Source of the DNA: Saccharothrix coeruleofusca | GTDB lineage: Bacteria > Actinomycetota > Actinomycetes > Mycobacteriales > Pseudonocardiaceae | Length of the DNA stretch: 42,212 nt | Direction: 5' to 3' | NCBI RefSeq assembly: GCF_014648515.1 | Contig: NZ_BMRG01000001.1 | Location: 334,061 to 376,272, forward strand | Shown: positions 32,764 to 42,212 of the stretch, one piece after another | Numbering within the stretch: the first letter of the stretch is position 1 | Layout: the number at the start of each line of letters is the position of its first letter | The notes under the pieces: generated by a model | What the model saw: the letters and a program-made list of their open reading frames with translations, nothing else | Database searches by the model: none | Told to the model about the DNA's origin: nothing | Program-made: the position numbers and the translations under genes

Positions 32764-34833
32764 TCAGGTCGCCTCGGCCATCGGGTGGGCGGCTGGGGTG
32801 GGCCGCGCGGACTGGCGGGCCTCGATCAGCGGCAGCACCGCGGCGCGCACCCGCTCGGCCACCTGGTCCTCGTCCGCGTCCGCGTCGACCACCGCGTACC
32901 GCTCGGGGTCGGCGGAGGCCATCTCGCTGAGCAGCCGCTGCACCCGCCAGTGGTGCTCGGCGTTGTCCATCGGCCGCTTGCCGCCCTCGGCGGCGGGCAG
33001 CGGGGAGCGGTCCAGCAGCACCGTGATGTCCGGGCGCAGCCTGCCGGTGGCCCAGTCGACCAGGCCCTCGACCTCGCGCGGCTCGACGCTGCCCGCAGCG
33101 CTGAAGTGCGCCAGCGGGCTGTCCACGTAGCGCTCCATGACGACCAGGGAGCCGCCGTCCAGCGCGGGCCGGACCTCGCGCTCCACCACGTCGGCGCGCA
33201 CCGCCGCGGCGACCAGGGCGTGCGCCCGCACGCCCGCCAGGTCGGCGGTGGACAGCAGGTTGCGCAGCCGCTGCTCGTCCAGGTCGGGGTCGCTGGCCAG
33301 CAGCACCTCGCGGCCGGACGCGCGCAGCGCCTCGGCCAGCCGCCGGGCCTGCGCCGCGGTGTCCCGCCGGGTGTTGCCCTCGACCGCGATCAGCAGCCCG
33401 CCGCCCCGGCGCGGCCTGCCCCGGATGGCGGCCACCAGGTCGGACAGCAGCGGCTCGCTGCGCCGGTCGTCCATCTGCCGGTAGGCGATCAGGCCCAGCA
33501 GCGCGGCCACCACGCCCGCGCCGAAGAGCACCGGCCGGGTGCCGTCGACCTGCATCGGGTGGCCGAACGCGGTGACGGTGCGCTGCTGCACCAGGCTGAC
33601 CAGCAGCGGGGTGGTCGCCGACGTGGCGAACAGCACCACCTTCAGCAGCGACTGCAGCAGCGCCACGGTCCGGCCCCGCATCGCGTCCTCGACCTGCGAG
33701 CCCACGATGGTCAGGCCGGTGAGGAACGCCACGCCCGCGCACCCGCCGACCAGCGCCACCGCGATCAGCGCGATCCACAGGTGCGGCGCGATCGCGACCA
33801 CCAGCAGGCTCAGCCCGGCCAGCACGATGGTCAGGCCGAACAGCCGGTCGTAGGGCAGCCGCCTGGCCATCCTCGGCGCGGTCGCCATGCCCGCCGCCAG
33901 GCCCGCGAAGACCGCCACGAACAGCAGGCCGAACGTGGAGTCGCCGCCCAGCAGCGAGTTCGCGTACAGCTTGGCCGTGCCGACCACCGCGCCCGCCGCG
34001 GCGAACGCGCCGATCATGCCGATGACCAGGCCGCGCACCAGCGGCGTGCGGCCCGCGTAGCGCAGCCCGTCGCGCAGCATGGCGAAGAAGCCGGGGGCGT
34101 CGCCGTCCTGCCTGGCCCGCCGCACCACGGCGGCCCGGCCGGACAGCTCCGGGATGCGGGTGGCGACCATGATCGCGGAGGTCACGTACAGCGCGCCGTT
34201 GACCATGACCGCGATGGTCGCGATGCGGAACTCGATGTCGGTGTTCTGCAGGTGCAGGTAGCCGGGGATGCCGGAGATCAGGGAGTACAGGCCCGCGCCG
34301 CTGATGACCGAGATGCCGTAGGTCATCACCAGGCCGAGCTGGTTGGCCGTCTCCACCTGGTCCGGGCGGCGCAGCAGGTTCGGCACGGCCGAGTCCTTGG
34401 CCGGGATCCACAGCATCGCGCAGCAGCCGACCAGGAAGTTCGCGACGAACAGCCACCAGGCCGTGCCGACCAGCGCGATGGAGATGAACAGCCCGCCGCG
34501 CAGCAGGTCGCAGACCACCATGATCTTGCGGCGGTCGAACCGGTCGGCCAGCACGCCGCCGAGCGGGGCGAACAGGATGCCGGGCAGCAGCTGCGTGAGC
34601 ACCACGAGGCTGAGCGCGAAGCTCTGCCACTGGTAGCTCTCCAGGAGCCGGGTGACCAGGCCGGTCAGGGCCAGCAGTGACAACCAGTCACCGATGCTGC
34701 ACAGATAGGTGACACCCCAGAGCCTGCGGAAGGGCCGGATCGCCAGCACGCTGCGAATCCGGTGGCTGGTCGAAGCGTCCTGGATGGTGCTCACCCCCTG
34801 CCTGGTGCGATGAACCAGCGTAGCCGGGGTCAT
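32764..34833 (-). CDS. MFS transporter fused to a degenerate dTMP kinase-like domain
   Basis: The 689-aa protein has about 12 membrane segments (residues 30-455; VLADRFDRRKIMVV is the MFS loop 2-3 motif) and a C-terminal ~210-residue domain aligned with thymidylate kinase. Fused MFS-dTMP kinases are known in actinobacteria. Here the P-loop GGDGAGKST is replaced by EGNTRRDTAAQ (485-495), the DRY motif reads ERY and the REP region reads SDPDL. Phosphate transfer is therefore doubtful. A separate tmk would be expected elsewhere. ATG at 34833 is used; a GTG at residue 14 has a better ribosome binding site. Confidence 0.85.
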   Translation of the reverse strand: MTPATLVHRTRQGVSTIQDASTSHRIRSVLAIRPFRRLWGVTYLCSIGDWLSLLALTGLVTRLLESYQWQSFALSLVVLTQLLPGILFAPLGGVLADRFDRRKIMVVCDLLRGGLFISIALVGTAWWLFVANFLVGCCAMLWIPAKDSAVPNLLRRPDQVETANQLGLVMTYGISVISGAGLYSLISGIPGYLHLQNTDIEFRIATIAVMVNGALYVTSAIMVATRIPELSGRAAVVRRARQDGDAPGFFAMLRDGLRYAGRTPLVRGLVIGMIGAFAAAGAVVGTAKLYANSLLGGDSTFGLLFVAVFAGLAAGMATAPRMARRLPYDRLFGLTIVLAGLSLLVVAIAPHLWIALIAVALVGGCAGVAFLTGLTIVGSQVEDAMRGRTVALLQSLLKVVLFATSATTPLLVSLVQQRTVTAFGHPMQVDGTRPVLFGAGVVAALLGLIAYRQMDDRRSEPLLSDLVAAIRGRPRRGGGLLIAVEGNTRRDTAAQARRLAEALRASGREVLLASDPDLDEQRLRNLLSTADLAGVRAHALVAAAVRADVVEREVRPALDGGSLVVMERYVDSPLAHFSAAGSVEPREVEGLVDWATGRLRPDITVLLDRSPLPAAEGGKRPMDNAEHHWRVQRLLSEMASADPERYAVVDADADEDQVAERVRAAVLPLIEARQSARPTPAAHPMAEAT

Positions 34834-34875
34834 CAGGGCTGGTGACCAGATGAACCATTCGGGTGGTGGTTCCAG

Positions 34876-35385
34876 TCACTTGGAGCGGTCGAACAACGAC
34901 CGGACGACCTCGCGCAGGGTGTCGAAGAACGCCCCGGTCCGCACGACCATGAACCCGATGCCGATTCCGATCTCGCTCGGGACCTCTTCCGGTCGTGCGA
35001 CCGCAGGCTGGACCGGGGCCATCGGCGCAGGAAGCCGCACGGGACGCTGATCGGAGCGCTGCGGAGGGCGTTGCACGGGGCGCTGGACATGGCGCTGAAC
35101 GGGGCGCTGAACGGGGCGCTGAACAGGGCGCTGAACGGGGCGCTGCGGAGAGTGCCGCAGGGGGCGCTGGGCGGCGCGTCCCGGCGGCGGCGCGGGCCGA
35201 ACCGTCCGCACCGGGGCCTGCCGAGGTGGTTCGACGACCGCTTCGGGTCGCGCGGGCGCGGACTTCGGGGCTCCGGGCGCGTCGTAGGCCCGCTCGCCGG
35301 TCACCAGACCGGCGAGCGGATCGGGAAAAGCGCGTGGCGGCGGTGGCGGCTCAGTGCCGTCAGGTCCGAATAACCACTCATCCAC
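34876..35385 (-). CDS. QRPV-repeat protein downstream of topA, unknown function
   Basis: The 169-aa protein starts with DEWLFGPDGTEPPPPP and has a central block of nine QRPV-type tetrapeptides (with variants QRHV, QRPP, QRSD). It ends in a hydrophobic/amphipathic stretch (EIGIGIGFMVVRTGAFFDTLREVVRSLFDRSK). GTG at 35385 is eight bases after GGAGG; GTGs at 35391 and 35394 are too close. It follows topA by 14 bases and is probably co-transcribed. A basic proline-rich region suggests nucleic acid or protein binding, but this is a guess. Confidence 0.65.
   Translation of the reverse strand: MDEWLFGPDGTEPPPPPRAFPDPLAGLVTGERAYDAPGAPKSAPARPEAVVEPPRQAPVRTVRPAPPPGRAAQRPLRHSPQRPVQRPVQRPVQRPVQRHVQRPVQRPPQRSDQRPVRLPAPMAPVQPAVARPEEVPSEIGIGIGFMVVRTGAFFDTLREVVRSLFDRSK
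35038..35145. repeat. Nine tandem 12-bp repeats
   Basis: Units of AACGGGGCGCTG and variants run for 108 bases inside the gene above. They keep the reading frame, so copy number can change by whole QRPV units. Confidence 0.85.
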
Positions 35386-35399
35386 CGCCACCACCTCCG

Positions 35400-38126
<2,727 letters not shown>

Positions 38127-38256
38127 GCCGTCCCGCTCTCTCCCCGAACACTGTGTTCCCGACCCGCCAGTGTGCACTGTCCTTAGTCGCCGACGAGCAG
38201 CCCTGGTCGCAGACAGAGTGACACAACCGGCGGCGTTCGTCCGCCAGGAGGACCGG

Positions 38257-38901
38257 CTACGCGGCCGGCCAGGTGCGCTCGGCGACTCCCCGCGGAGCAC
38301 GTCCGACCAGCTCCGCGAGGCGTTCCAGCCGTCTGCGGCCGACCACCCGCAGCGCGGGCGGACCCGCGCGGGGCGTCAGCAGCGCGGCGGGCAGACCGGC
38401 CGCCGCCAGCGCCGTGCGCAGCGGCTCGTGCGTCGCGGGGGCCAGCGGGTCCAGGCCGAGCAGGTAGCCCGACTCCACCCACCGGCCCGACGCCAGCGCC
38501 CACATCCTGAGCACGCCGCCGTGCGGTGTGAAACCCTCGGGCACCGCCTTCTCCGCTCCCCGCAGCCACCGCGCGGCCAGCCCCCGCAGATCCGCCCGGA
38601 AGGCGGTCCTGACCTCCCACGTCCGCACAGGGCCCGCGTTTCCCGCAGCGTCTCCCTCAGCGTCCTCCGCGCCGTCCTCGGGTGGTGGGGCCTCGACCGA
38701 GCGCGCCTCGGCCTGCACACCGCGCTCGGCGAACGCGGCGACCAGCGCCGGGGCCCGCCACCGCTCCTCCAGCCCGACCGAGACCCGCGCGGCCCGGCCC
38801 CTGGCGAAGCCCAGCACCTGCCCGGGCCCGCACAGCACACCGGCGAGGTCACCGACGCACGGCTGCCTCGCCTCGGCCGAGAAGAAGGACAGTTGCCCCA
38901 C
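38257..38901 (-). CDS. Conserved hypothetical protein upstream of topA
   Basis: The ~214-aa soluble protein begins GQLSFFSAEARQPCVGDLAGVLCGPGQVLGF and ends with HGGVLRMWALASGRWVESGYLLGLDPLAPATHEPLRTALAAAGL. I have no functional family for it. The start is uncertain: GTG at 38901 gives the conserved-looking GQLSFFSAE, while GTG at 38922 adds seven residues; neither has a good ribosome binding site. It lies 130 bases upstream of topA on the same strand. Confidence 0.7.
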   Translation of the reverse strand: MGQLSFFSAEARQPCVGDLAGVLCGPGQVLGFARGRAARVSVGLEERWRAPALVAAFAERGVQAEARSVEAPPPEDGAEDAEGDAAGNAGPVRTWEVRTAFRADLRGLAARWLRGAEKAVPEGFTPHGGVLRMWALASGRWVESGYLLGLDPLAPATHEPLRTALAAAGLPAALLTPRAGPPALRVVGRRRLERLAELVGRAPRGVAERTWPAA

Positions 38902-38967
38902 AGGCGGCAGCGTAGAACACACGTTCGACCACGGCCAGTGGTCGAGCGGAGCAACCGGAGCGGCGGG

Positions 38968-39594
38968 TCAGCCGCCCATGTTCCGCAGCAGGTCACCCAT
39001 GGCGGTGCACTGCGGCGCCTGCTTGAACGCGGCTCCCAGCACCGGGTCGCCCTGGATCTTCTCGACCTGCTGGCGCAGCGTGGTCGGGTCGCCCGCTTCG
39101 CCGCCCAGCTGCTCCAGCTTGGCGGAGAACTGCGGGTCGTTGGGGTCGAGCCCGGCCAGCTCCCGGTTGGCGTCGGTCAGCCCCTTGCCCGCCTGGCCGA
39201 AGTACCCGACCAGCTCGTCGTGCAGGGCGCGGGTCTCCGGCGAGGGCGCCCCGATCCGGGCCAGCTCCTCGCTCGCGGCGGTCAGCGCGGTGCCGGACTT
39301 CTCGCTGAACTGCAGCAGCGCGGCCTTCTGCGCGGCCGGGTCGGTCGCGTTGCCCCCGGCCAGCAGCGCCTGGAGCATCTCGACCATGCCCTGCGCCATC
39401 ACCCCCATGCCGTCGCAGAAGGCTCCCGCCCAGGTCACCGGGTCGGCGGTGGCCGCCGAGGTGGTGGTGGTGGTGGGCGCGGCCGAGCCGCTGGAACCGG
39501 TCGCGGCCGTGTCTCCGGAGGTGGTGCCGGAGGTGCAGCTCGCGACCGCCAGGCAGGCAGCGAGGAGGCCGGGCAGGATGATGCGGTGCTTCAC
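38968..39594 (-). CDS. Lipoprotein, unknown function
   Basis: The 208-aa protein has a lipobox AVASC with Cys20, a Gly/Ser/Thr-rich linker and a helical mature domain with paired cysteines (AFCDGMGVMAQGM and APQCTAMGDLL). It is built like the next upstream gene's product (Cys after the linker, ~110 helical residues, APxC near the end), so the two look like diverged tandem paralogues. GTG at 39594 has GGGGGA eight bases upstream. No binding ligand can be named. Confidence 0.8.
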   Translation of the reverse strand: MKHRIILPGLLAACLAVASCTSGTTSGDTAATGSSGSAAPTTTTTSAATADPVTWAGAFCDGMGVMAQGMVEMLQALLAGGNATDPAAQKAALLQFSEKSGTALTAASEELARIGAPSPETRALHDELVGYFGQAGKGLTDANRELAGLDPNDPQFSAKLEQLGGEAGDPTTLRQQVEKIQGDPVLGAAFKQAPQCTAMGDLLRNMGG

Positions 39595-39637
39595 GAAGAG
39601 ATCCCCCAGTCGAGTGACAATCGAAAGGGGGAACCTA

Positions 39638-40237
39638 CTACGAGGTGGCGGGCGGGGCCTCGGACGTCGCGGTGGACGGCCGCAGCGTCCGCAGCGCCTG
39701 GCAGGACGGCGCCTGCTGGGCCGCCGCGGCCAGCTCCGGGTGCGACTCCAGCTGCTTGAGCGGCTCGGTGAACTCGTCCAGCCGGGCGATCGCGTCGCCC
39801 GCCGCCTGGATGCCGCCGACCGGGTCGTTCGCGTCGGCCTGCTCGATCGTGCTCCTGGCGTCGCCGAAGGTCTTGGCCACGTCGGTGAAGGTGGCGGCCA
39901 TCTTCTCGACCTGCTCGTCACCACCCGCCACCGGCGAGGGGCCGACCTCCCGCAGCCTGGTCGCCGTGGAGCCGAAGGCGTCGGCCATCTGGCCCATGTA
40001 GGCGGCCATGTCGGCCTTGAGCTTGTTCTGGTCCGTGGCGTCCAGCTTCGGGGGCGTCTTCGGGACGCTCACGAACGACGAAGCCGCCGCGCACACCTTG
40101 TCCACGTACGCCACCGCGGCGTCGTTGGAGGAGGTGGACGGCGGGGTGCTGGACGTGGCGGAGGAGTCGTCGCCGCCCGATCCGCAGCCCGCGAGCAAGG
40201 CGGACGCGGCGAGCGCGGCGGCGAGGCGGACACCCAT
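39638..40237 (-). CDS. Lipoprotein, paralogue of the neighbour
   Basis: The 199-aa protein has a lipobox LLAGC with Cys18, a Ser/Thr linker and a helical mature domain (YVDKVCAAASSFVSVPKTPP, LKADMAAYMGQMADAF) with QQAPSCQALRTL near the C-terminus. ATG at 40237 follows GGGAGA. It is separated by 43 bases from the related lipoprotein gene downstream and by a hairpin from hppA upstream. Function unknown. Confidence 0.8.
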   Translation of the reverse strand: MGVRLAAALAASALLAGCGSGGDDSSATSSTPPSTSSNDAAVAYVDKVCAAASSFVSVPKTPPKLDATDQNKLKADMAAYMGQMADAFGSTATRLREVGPSPVAGGDEQVEKMAATFTDVAKTFGDARSTIEQADANDPVGGIQAAGDAIARLDEFTEPLKQLESHPELAAAAQQAPSCQALRTLRPSTATSEAPPATS

Positions 40238-40317
40238 GTCGTCTCCCAGCGTGTTCCGGTGTGCTCCCGGTGTACCTCGCAGTACTACCCGAAACCGCCG
40301 GGGGCTACGCACGCAGG

Positions 40318-40369
40318 GGTGCCCGCGAATACCACCCGAAAGGAGGATCGGACGGCATTCGCGGGCACC
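40318..40369 (-). terminator. 13-bp inverted repeat terminator after hppA
   Basis: GGTGCCCGCGAAT (40318-40330) and ATTCGCGGGCACC (40357-40369) are perfect complements across a 26-base loop, starting eight bases from the hppA stop. It separates hppA from the lipoprotein genes. An AGTACTACCCGA motif like those at 6758 and 6790 lies nearby at 40281. Confidence 0.65.
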
Positions 40370-40376
40370 GGCGGAC

Positions 40377-42212
40377 TCAGGCCGCGCCGTTGGCGACCGG
40401 CGCGTCCGCGGGCGTGTCCGAGATCGCCGTGCCGCGCCGCTTGGACACCACCACGGCGGCCACGATGATCACCGCGGCGACCGCCGCGATGGCGTAGCGC
40501 ACGCCCGCCGAGGCGTCCGCGCCGACCGAGAAGGTCACGATCGCCGGGGCGATCAGCACCGACACCAGGTTCATCACCTTGATCAGCGGGTTGATGGCCG
40601 GGCCCGCGGTGTCCTTGAACGGGTCGCCGACCGTGTCGCCGATGACGGTGGCCGCGTGGGCGTCGGAGCCCTTGCCGCCGTGGTTGCCGTCCTCGACCAG
40701 CTTCTTGGCGTTGTCCCAGGCGCCACCGGAGTTGGCCAGGAAGACCGCCATCAGGGTGCCGGTCGCGATCGCGCCCGCCAGGTAGCCCGCCAGCGGGCCG
40801 ACGCCGAGGCCGAAGCCCACCGCGATCGGCGCCATCACCGCGAGCAGGCCGGGGGTGGCCAGCTCGCGCAGCGAGTCCCTGGTGCAGATGTCGACGACCT
40901 TGCCGTACTCCGGCTTGACCGTGCCGTCCATGATGCCGGGGTTGTCGCGGAACTGGCGGCGCACCTCGAACACGATCGCGCCCGCCGCGCGGGTCACCGC
41001 GTTGACCGCCAAGCCGGAGAACATGAACACCACCGCCGCGCCGATGGCCACGCCGACCAGCACGTTCGGGCTGAACACCACGTTGGTGAAGGACACCGGC
41101 ACCTCGCCCAGGGCCACCTGCACGTCGGCCAGCGCCTGTTCGATGGCGTCCTTGTAGGAGCCGAACAGCGCGGTCGCCGCGAGCACCGCGGTCGCGATGG
41201 CGATGCCCTTGGTGATGGCCTTGGTGGTGTTGCCCACCGCGTCCAGCTCGGTGAGGATCTGCGCGCCCTCGCCGTCCACGTCACCGGACATCTCGGCGAT
41301 GCCCTGCGCGTTGTCCGAGACCGGGCCGAAGGTGTCCATCGCGACGATGACCCCGACCGTGGTCAGCAGGCCGCAGCCCGCCAGCGCCACCGCGAACAGC
41401 GACACCACCACCGAACCGGACAGCAGGAACGCGCCGTACACCGCGCCGCCGATGACCAGCGCGGTGTAGACCGCCGACTCGAAGCCCACCGAGATGCCGG
41501 ACAGGATGACGGTGGCCGCGCCGGTCAGCGAGGTCCGGCCGACGTCCTTGACCGGCTTGTACTCGGTGCCGGTGAAGTAGCCGGTCAGCCACAGGATGAC
41601 GGTCGCCAGCGCGATGCCGATGATCACCGCGATCGCGGCGATCAGCGCCGGGTTGCCGGGGGTGCTGCGGATGGCGTCCGGCACCCCCTCCAGGTCGGCG
41701 AACGAGCCGGGCAGGTAGACGAACGCCGCCACGGTGCACAGCACCGCCGAGATGACCGCCGAGATGTAGAAGGAGCGGTTGATCGCGTTGAGGCCGTTCT
41801 CACCGGTGCGCGCGCTGGTGGTGTAGACGCCGATGACCGCGGTCAGCACCCCGATGGCCGGGACGATCAGCGGGAACAGCAGGCCCTGCATGCCGAACGC
41901 GGCGGTGCCCAGGATCAGCGACGCGACCAGGGTGACCGCGTAGGACTCGAACAGGTCCGCCGCCATGCCCGCGCAGTCGCCCACGTTGTCGCCGACGTTG
42001 TCGGCGATGGTTGCGGCGTTGCGCGGGTCGTCCTCGGGGATGTTCTGCTCGACCTTGCCGACCAGGTCCGCGCCCACGTCCGCGGCCTTGGTGAAGATGC
42101 CACCGCCCACGCGCATGAACATCGCCAGCAGCGCCGCGCCGAAGCCGAAGCCCTCCAGCACCCTGGGCGCCTGGCCCGCGTAGGCCATCACGACCGCCGC
42201 CGCGCCGAACAA
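40377..42212 (-). CDS. hppA: Membrane-bound proton-translocating pyrophosphatase (5' end missing)
   Basis: The visible 611 residues are the C-terminal part of an H+-PPase that couples PPi hydrolysis to proton export. It has the catalytic acidic cluster VGADLVGKVEQNIPEDDPRNAATIADNVGDN-type and DTFGPVSDNAQGIAEMSG, and the late DTVGDPFKDTAGPAINPL segment. GNTTKA, with Lys at the position that sets potassium dependence, indicates the K+-independent class. About 15 hydrophobic segments remain. The start lies beyond the window edge, so roughly 150-190 residues are missing. Confidence 0.96.
   Translation of the reverse strand: MFGAAAVVMAYAGQAPRVLEGFGFGAALLAMFMRVGGGIFTKAADVGADLVGKVEQNIPEDDPRNAATIADNVGDNVGDCAGMAADLFESYAVTLVASLILGTAAFGMQGLLFPLIVPAIGVLTAVIGVYTTSARTGENGLNAINRSFYISAVISAVLCTVAAFVYLPGSFADLEGVPDAIRSTPGNPALIAAIAVIIGIALATVILWLTGYFTGTEYKPVKDVGRTSLTGAATVILSGISVGFESAVYTALVIGGAVYGAFLLSGSVVVSLFAVALAGCGLLTTVGVIVAMDTFGPVSDNAQGIAEMSGDVDGEGAQILTELDAVGNTTKAITKGIAIATAVLAATALFGSYKDAIEQALADVQVALGEVPVSFTNVVFSPNVLVGVAIGAAVVFMFSGLAVNAVTRAAGAIVFEVRRQFRDNPGIMDGTVKPEYGKVVDICTRDSLRELATPGLLAVMAPIAVGFGLGVGPLAGYLAGAIATGTLMAVFLANSGGAWDNAKKLVEDGNHGGKGSDAHAATVIGDTVGDPFKDTAGPAINPLIKVMNLVSVLIAPAIVTFSVGADASAGVRYAIAAVAAVIIVAAVVVSKRRGTAISDTPADAPVANGAA

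Noticed and set aside
38922-38922. GTG at 38922 as start of the gene upstream of topA
   Set aside because: It adds seven residues without a ribosome binding site; GTG at 38901 gives a more convincing N-terminus, though this remains uncertain.

Overview
The window is chromosomal DNA from a high-G+C actinomycete. Most genes start with GTG, neighbours overlap as ATGA or GTGA, and the gene set (F420-type enzymes, FtsH-folate operon, MFS-dTMP kinase-like fusion next to holB) fits Pseudonocardiales such as Actinosynnema or Saccharothrix. That placement is inferred from gene content and style, not from a database match.

Left chromosomal block (1-16840). A leftward operon runs ftsH-folE-folP-folB-folK (45-4559). 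A rightward gene follows for an anchored substrate-binding plus VWA protein. A leftward cluster dacB, DUF2342-type metalloprotease, tilS and hpt comes next, then rightward ppa, a leftward marR plus DHA2-type exporter pair, a hot-dog thioesterase-like gene, an Excalibur lipoprotein, an F420-dependent LLM oxidoreductase and a small membrane protein. Convergent gene pairs are separated by strong inverted repeats.

Integrated element (16914-29798). A 12.8-kb actinomycete integrative and conjugative element (AICE) sits in the 3' half of a tRNA-Thr(CGT) gene. It is bounded by 55-bp direct repeats (attL 16914-16968, attR 29744-29798), and the intact tRNA is retained at the right end. At the left is a leftward, AT-richer GntR-GNAT pair. 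A tightly overlapping rightward operon follows: two small AICE-type proteins including a zinc protein, a 59-aa protein, a small membrane protein, an HTH plus SpdB-like membrane protein, an FtsK/SpoIIIE DNA translocase (TraB type), a small zinc membrane protein, a repeat-bearing protein, a prim-pol, a 121-aa protein, a C5 cytosine methyltransferase with a zinc tail, a DUF3631 ATPase, Xis and Int. Several non-coding signals stand out: paired 21-bp arm-type repeats inside both att ends, a replacement terminator for the tRNA, two inverted copies of a GntR-type operator, a CTAG-rich cluster just after the translocase gene (candidate clt), and a 46-bp inverted repeat with ten GGGACGG heptamers at the end of the ATPase gene (candidate replication origin).

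Right chromosomal block (29757-42212). tRNA-Thr and a rightward gene for an exported, C-terminally anchored protein come first. A leftward series follows, read from the right edge: hppA (cut by the window end), two related lipoproteins, a hypothetical gene, topA, a QRPV-repeat protein, an MFS exporter fused to a degenerate dTMP-kinase-like domain, and holB.

The most unusual points are the non-coding architecture of the AICE, the methyltransferase-zinc fusion without a partner nuclease, the repeat protein with V-Q-A-x-x-I/V-T-G motifs, and the loss of the P-loop in the fused dTMP kinase domain.
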